In this document: one piece after another, positions 59,395 to 64,000 of the stretch
Numbering within the stretch: the first letter of the stretch is position 1
Layout of the letters: each line of letters opens with the position of its first letter
From: Pyralis farinalis
Lineage: Eukaryota > Arthropoda > Insecta > Lepidoptera > Pyralidae
Direction of reading: 5' to 3'
NCBI GenBank assembly: GCA_947507595.1
Contig: OX382275.1
Span: 20,284,568-20,348,567, forward strand
Length of the DNA: 64,000 nt
Notes under the pieces: model-generated
What the model was told of the DNA's origin: nothing
Seen by the model: only the letters and a program-made list of their open reading frames with translations
Database searches by the model: none
Position numbers and translations under genes: made by a program

Positions 59395-59835
59395 TTTTAA
59401 GATTCCGTACCCTTATAGGATCACTTTGTTGTCCGTCTGTCTGTCTGTCCGTCTATCAAGACCCGTTTTCTTAGGAATGGATAGAACTATCAAGCTGAAA
59501 TTTATATTAAATACTCAGGTTTACAATCCCTTCGAGCAGTGAAAAAATAAAACTTCTAAGTCAACGCAATCAAAAGATACGACCATTTATGCCTCGTTTA
59601 AACGCATATTTTGACACTCGCAAGGAAATCAAAAACTCTAGGATACTTCCCGTTGACCTAGAATCATGAAGGTGGTAATGTTATGTAGCACAAGTAAAAA
59701 AAACATCCGAATACTGTAAATTTGTAGTTACATCATAATAAAAAAAATCTACGAAAATAATATGCGAAAATATTTTTTTTACGAAACCTTCGGTGGGCGA
59801 TTCTGACTGCACTTGAAGGTTTTTTTCCCCTAATA
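59395..59835 (+). repeat. Dispersed family G copy
   Basis: ATTCCGTACCCTTATAGGAT, GTCCGTCTGTCTGTCTGTCC, ACCTAGAATCATGAAGGTGG and CTTCGGTGGGCGATTCTGAC. It is the longest copy here and shares AAAACTTCTAAGTCAACGCA with 8012-8372. Confidence 0.55.
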
Positions 59836-60884
59836 TGCTCGAAGCGTTACTTGACTAAAAGGGCAAGTTTAATTGTAGTGTGATATACGTGATGTCTCAG
59901 ACCAATAAACCATTCCTAGACCAATAAACCATTCCTAGATCAATTACTATATAGATAATCAATAAATAAATTTTTATTAGGCTTTATTGGGATTATTAAG
60001 CATTTGTGTTTTATTGTTGTTTAGAGGAAAGTGGAACTATGAATATGAGCCATAGTTTGACGCAATGGACAGCAATGAATTTTCGTTGCATAGTGAAAGT
60101 TGTACCTATTAATTTTGGCTACACAGAAAACATAACGGAATTCGTAACGAATGACAGGCTGGTCTTAATTCTTCTTCTTCTTTGTCTATTTATTTTTCCG
60201 TTCATTGAGTACACGAGTATTTCTTAACAAGGTTTGATTACAATTTATTGATGATAGTTCATTTCAGAGACAACATTTAGTCTTATAACTTTACTTAACT
60301 TTTTGTTTCATAAATGTTTAAAGTTGTTGCTTAAAATGGAAAAAAAAAATAAAAATAACTCCACAGGAGCGGAATCGCGGACAGCCTGCAGCAGTTCTTG
60401 CTTTTTGAATTTGAATTGAAAAAAATAAACTTAAACTACTCGTAATAGTTATAGTTCTACTCAGGCGCACTTTCTGCATAGGGAATACGCCGTGGCCGTG
60501 AATTATGATAAGATTTATGGAACCATAGTAGTTCTATATGGCTACGTTTGACGAGTTATTTTTATTAGGTAAGAGCTCTTCATTTTATTAAACAATTTCA
60601 TAAAGAGAATTTTCTTTTGCTCGGGGCAACGTTTATTATCGAATTCCGTGTTTCTGAATTGCTACTTATATCGGCTAATATACTATTTTTTCTTGCTATT
60701 ATAATGAACGGTAATTTTAATAACAAGTAACTATGTTCGTTCAAAGATATTCTTAATTGTCTACTGTTTTTTGTAGTTTCCGATATTACTACTTATGAAA
60801 GATTTCATAACATTTGATACTGAACTAAACCTATTTTAGTGAAATAATTGTAAAGGCTTCTCTAAGGTTTTTTTTTATATTAGG
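59836..60884. other. Nothing coding; small tandem duplication
   Basis: GACCAATAAACCATTCCTA occurs twice in tandem at about 59900-59937. Otherwise AT-rich. Confidence 0.5.
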
Positions 60885-61015
60885 TCACCATAGTGACTCC
60901 GCTTCGCGTAAGCGAAAAGAGTAGCCCAAATCGTATCGGCAACTGACAAAAGTCTACAGTGTCCTGTCAGATGACGTGACGCTGCCACGCTGGCCGGAAT
61001 GTGGCATGCATTAAA
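60885..61015 (-). repeat. Dispersed family D
   Basis: AACTGACAAAAGTCTACAGT and GTCCTGTCAGATGACGTGAC match 16440-16590. Confidence 0.45.
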
Positions 61016-61037
61016 ATTTTCTTATTACTATATAGTA

Positions 61038-61222
61038 CTAGCTGCTGCTCGCGGCTCTGCCCGCGTGGAGTCAAATAACGTAGCCTATGTGTTAATCCAG
61101 ATCATAATCTATCTACGTGCCAAATTTCAATCAAATCCGTTCAGCAGTTTAAGCGTGAAAGAGCAATAAACTATCATCCATACATACAAATTTTCGTATT
61201 TATAATATTAGTACTCGTAGGA
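61038..61222 (-). mobile_element. Non-autonomous Helitron
   Basis: Minus strand: TCCTACGAGTACTAATATTA at the 5' end and GAGCAGCAGCTAG at the 3' end, between A and T. It is of another family than 61257-61423. Confidence 0.6.
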
Positions 61223-61256
61223 TTAGCTTACAAGCATATCGGTGGAAGTTTAAATA

Positions 61257-61423
61257 TCTATATTTATAAAATGAATGTTTGTCTGTATGTCCTCTATGGA
61301 CTCAAAAACGGCTAGGCAGATTTTGATGAAATTTTAAGTGAATCTTCAGATTAGCCCAGCAGGTAATCCTTTGAAGTTTGGTAGCGATCATATCACCCGT
61401 GCGAAGCTGGGGCGGCTAGCTAG
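61257..61423 (+). mobile_element. Non-autonomous Helitron
   Basis: TCTATATTTATAAAATGAAT at the 5' end, GGGGCGGCTAGCTAG at the 3' end, A and T at the borders. The body (GTCTGTATGTCCTCTATGGA, GATCATATCACCCGTGCGAA) matches 26272-26436 inverted. Confidence 0.7.
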
Positions 61424-61499
61424 TTATAAATAAAATAAAAAATATATAAGTATTAATACTTACATTTAGATCGTTATTTACACAAATTAATTCTGTGTC

Positions 61500-61828
61500 C
61501 TGTGGAGAAAAATTAGCCTATTGACCAACTTGTCCCGGTTCGCATCAAATCGAATCGGTATATGACACTAAATTCATGTTATACATATTTGTAAATATCA
61601 CTTGCTCGTCGGTGAACGAAAATATTGCAAGGAAACTCGCGCATCGCGATTATATTTCGAAAGGCGTGTGACCTTATCTAAGAAAGGTCTGGTCTCCTTC
61701 CTGAGTTGTGGAGGTCTAACGGCAGTCGCTCTAAGTAAAAATTTATATGTTTGCTAAATCCTTGGGATTAAGTAGCGGGCCCCACCAAACTATGGACTGG
61801 GAAACGGGATAACGCTAGAAGAAGATAA
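61500..61828 (+). mobile_element. SINE-B
   Basis: The body matches the family: TGTAAATATCACTTGCTCGT, AAGGCGTGTGACCTTATCTA, and 3' end GGGAAACGGGATAACGCTAG then AAGAAG. The head is diverged. Confidence 0.65.
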
Positions 61829-62354
61829 ATATGCTATATGTATGAAAACGTAAAAGATACGGGAAAATTACATTTTTATTATATATTTTGATTTCCCAGA
61901 TAAAACACTTCGTACTTTTACGTGCCAACACGCTATTACAAAAAAACAGTGTATCATTTACTAGAGAGAATGAATGCACACTACAAAGGTGAGTGTAGTG
62001 CGAAAACGAGGAAAAAATTACATTCAAATTTGAAACAGGCTGAATTTAGAAACCGTTTGAATTTCAAAATTCCTAGCACGTTGCCGTGAAACGGTGAAAT
62101 GCTTTAATTTCCACGGCATGCACTACGCGGCGTCACACGTGAGCCACCTGTCATAGTCATATATAGACGTTTTGCCTCTTTCAACGGGAAAAGGAGAATT
62201 TACGCTGAATAATACTTTTGTGAAGAAACGCACACGTTTATTATGTTTCTGGAATACATAAATGTATTGTAAATGTATTTAAGCTGATATTGTGCTATCA
62301 TAAAAGATACTTTGTCAATGTTTAAATTTTCCCTTCCAGGAACACAATGACCTT
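61829..62354. other. Nothing recognised
   Basis: AT-rich, short frames only. Confidence 0.5.
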
Positions 62355-62605
62355 TTATTTTATTTTTTACCACGTCGGGAGGCATACGAGCATACAGCCC
62401 ACCTGATGTAAAGCTGTTACCGCAGCCTATAAAGCTTGAAATAGATCACCTGTCGCGATGCCACCTCTACTGCTAACACAGCAAATCATAGGAGCTTACT
62501 AGCAACCCAACACGCAGGAACACAACAACCCTCTAGGGAGTTGTTCTTTGCATGTAGTTTTGTGTGAGGTGGAGCTACTTCGCCAGACGGGGCTGTGTTG
62601 ATGCT
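62355..62605 (-). mobile_element. SINE-A, body and tail
   Basis: The minus strand contains AGTAGCTCCACCTCACACAA, GAGGGTTGTTGTGTTCCTGC and the tail TACATCAGGTGGGCTGTATG, with the A-rich end at 62355. Confidence 0.65.
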
Positions 62606-62949
62606 CGTTTTCTAGGGAGATGTTACTTAGCTGCGGTTGTCAAAATACATGACGAATAACAATTGATTTCTTATTCCGGAAGTTGATGATTCTGGTGATA
62701 GTATGAATAAGTGTTATTTCACACAAGGTTTTAAAGGCAAAAATAAATTCGCGTTAAAATAATTACCAATTTACCAGACGGAAACTTTGTATAAAAGTCG
62801 TCTGCGTGGGTACCTCTGTATCACTTATTTCTACCGCCAAGCAGCTATATTTATATAGCTGTGTTCCGGTTTGAACGGTGAGATATAGCAGAGAAATGGG
62901 TACTGTGACGAAACAGCCTTAGGTCAAAAGATTGGAAGCGCACGAGTAA
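62606..62949. other. Nothing recognised
   Basis: Spacer between SINE-derived sequences. Confidence 0.5.
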
Positions 62950-63050
62950 CATCCCCGTCGTGTTGCAGCGTCAATAGGCTGCGGTGACCGCTTACCATCT
63001 AATGCGGGCCGCAAGCTTGCTTGCCAATCTAGTTGTATAAAAAAATCAAA
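62950..63050 (+). mobile_element. LINE- or SINE-derived 3' tail
   Basis: AATAGGCTGCGGTGACCGCT, then GCGGGCCGCAAGCTTGCTTG and GTTGTATAAAAAAA. This is the tail shared by SINE-A and the Jockey-like LINE. The GIY-YIG element inserted directly after it. Confidence 0.5.
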
Positions 63051-63062
63051 TAAGGGAACTAT

Positions 63063-63155
63063 TTGAAATTAAACTATTTTTAATGGAAGTATCGCGTGTT
63101 TTATTTATTTTGTTGAAACCTGACGTTTCGAACGCTTTGCAGCGTCCGTGGTCGC
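63063..63155 (+). repeat. Left 93-bp inverted repeat of the GIY-YIG element
   Basis: It matches the reverse complement of 63646-63738 at 92 of 93 positions. The first two bases overlap the target-site duplication. Confidence 0.9.
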
Positions 63156-63770
63156 TCAAGTCTAATATCCCCCTACAAGATGCAGGAGTATACAAATTAG
63201 ACTGCGAATGTGGTTTATCATACATAGGGCAAACAAAGAGAAGCGTAGGTACTCGTGTGAAAGAACACATTGCTGACATGAAGAATAGGCGCGATAAAAA
63301 CTCTGCAGTATGTGAACATACACTGGACCAACCAAACCATTACATCCGGTTCGATAAACCACAAATCCTCGCCAAGGAGAATCGCTACATGCCGAGAATG
63401 TTGCGCGAGGCTATTGAAATAAGAAAACACCCCAATTTCAATAGAGAAGATGGTTGGCAAGTACCACCTGCTTGGGATCCAGTCCTAAAACTAATCAAGT
63501 CACAAATCCAAAGATCTACTAAAAAATGTTCGGACACTGTGAGCGATTTTTGTGTGAATCGGAACAAATATAATTAATCCATCCATGTCGGTAGATGTAA
63601 TAATTGAATAACTAATGTAAGACAAATACCACCTTAGTCTTTCCTGCGACCACGGACGCTGCAAAGCGTTCGAAACGTCAGGTTTCAACAAAATAAATAA
63701 AACACGCGATACTTCCGTTAAAAATAGTTTAATTTCAATGTGTAACAATCGCGAAAACCTAAGACAATAC
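63065..63770 (+). mobile_element. Short Penelope-like element with a GIY-YIG domain and inverted terminal repeats
   Basis: The open frame 63083-63577 (164 codons) holds a full GIY-YIG domain. Gly35-Val-Tyr37 and Tyr47-Ile-Gly49 form the name motif, Arg58 lies in GTRVKEH, a Glu lies in REAIEIRK (109-112), and Asn118 in HPNFN. GIY-YIG is the endonuclease of Penelope-like retroelements. The first 24 residues come from the left terminal repeat, so the natural start is unclear. Left (63063-63155) and right (63646-63738) repeats are inverted, 93 bp, with one mismatch. A 32-nt extension follows the right repeat. A 14-bp direct repeat, TAAGGGAACTATTT, flanks the unit (63051-63064 and 63771-63784). 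No RT is present, so the copy is short and non-autonomous, but the nuclease frame is open and the repeats nearly identical, so it is probably young. Confidence 0.85.
63646..63738 (-). repeat. Right 93-bp inverted repeat of the GIY-YIG element
   Basis: Mirror of 63063-63155. On the plus strand it contains a stem-loop (GGACGC/GCGTTC) followed by GAAACGTC, similar to the 3' part of a hammerhead core. Confidence 0.9.
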
Positions 63771-63814
63771 TAAGGGAACTATTTACTTGGATACGTTGAA
63801 TTTATCTTCACAAT

Positions 63815-64000
63815 TTCCAAGTTAGTTGTGTTCCTGCGTGTGAGTGAGGTCACCAGTAAGCTCCCAAGGAGTTGCTGTATAAGCAGCAGAGGAGGCATCG
63901 CGCGGGTTATACTTAATATATCTCAAGCAATTATAGGCTACGGTACCCGCTTTACTTCAGGTGGGCCGTATGCTTGTATGCCTCCCGACGTAGTATAAAA
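63815..64000 (+). mobile_element. SINE-A, 3' half
   Basis: It runs from GTTGTGTTCCTGCGTGTGAG through GAGTTGCTGTATAAGCAGC to GGTGGGCCGTATGCTTGTAT and GTAGTATAAAA at the last base of the window. Confidence 0.65.

Noticed and set aside
63083..63154. Coding N-terminus of the GIY-YIG ORF
   Set aside because: These 24 codons are the left terminal repeat; the same peptide appears on the opposite strand from the right repeat, so it is not a real protein start.
1..64000. CRISPR arrays, phage genes or bacterial operons
   Set aside because: None seen; the splice sites, SINEs and LINEs show this is an animal nuclear genome.
1..64000. Telomeric TTAGG arrays or rDNA target sites
   Set aside because: R1-clade LINEs can target rDNA or telomeres, but neither sequence was found next to the copies here.

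Overview
This is nuclear DNA from an insect, most likely a moth or butterfly. It is AT-rich and intron-like, and it is packed with decayed transposable elements. The mix fits Lepidoptera: tRNA-derived SINEs, RTE-, R1- and Jockey-type LINEs, maT-type (DD37D) and mariner (DD34D) transposons, short non-autonomous Helitrons ending in CTAG, and Penelope-like elements with GIY-YIG domains. I see no bacterial operons, rRNA genes or CRISPR arrays. The taxonomic call is an inference from gene and repeat content.

The only host coding exon I can support lies on the minus strand at 26596-27274. It encodes the N-terminus, TM1 and TM2 of a D2-like dopamine receptor (Dop2R), with a consensus splice donor at its 3' end and an acceptor upstream of 85 nt of 5'UTR. 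The next exon (TM3) is not recognisable anywhere from 1 to 26595, so most of the window is probably intron of this one gene. The left 26.5 kb would be the intron after this exon and the right part the intron before it.

Layout. 0-5 kb: SINE-A copies, a maT copy, a mariner copy and an RTE 3' end. 6.7-15 kb: a TTA-flanked MITE, an RTE fragment carrying a tiny poly(A) retro-insertion, a fold-back element, a SINE-B split by an insertion, a 35-bp perfect hairpin, a 22-bp minisatellite, a Penelope-type 3' repeat and a tandem array ending in a Helitron-like terminus. 15-22 kb: LINE remnants, another Penelope 3' repeat, two maT copies and a Helitron with a mirrored end. 26-29.5 kb: a Helitron, the Dop2R exon and a 2.1-kb RTE element with a candidate target-site duplication. 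30-40 kb: SINEs, a MITE, an internally deleted maT copy, Jockey-like and R1-like fragments, a Penelope-like element with a hammerhead ribozyme motif, and a GC-rich, nearly open R1-clade RT with an internal 117-bp duplication. 40-64 kb: many SINE copies, several LINE fragments, a Helitron pair and, at the right end, a short Penelope-like GIY-YIG insertion with 93-bp inverted repeats, a 14-bp target-site duplication and a 32-nt one-sided extension.

The most interesting signals are the two Penelope-like elements, above all the hammerhead ribozyme core at 37110-37165 and the cleanly bounded GIY-YIG insertion at 63065-63770. Next is evidence that SINE-A shares its 3' tail with a resident Jockey-like LINE. 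Coordinates of repeats are read by eye and their edges may be off by tens of bases.
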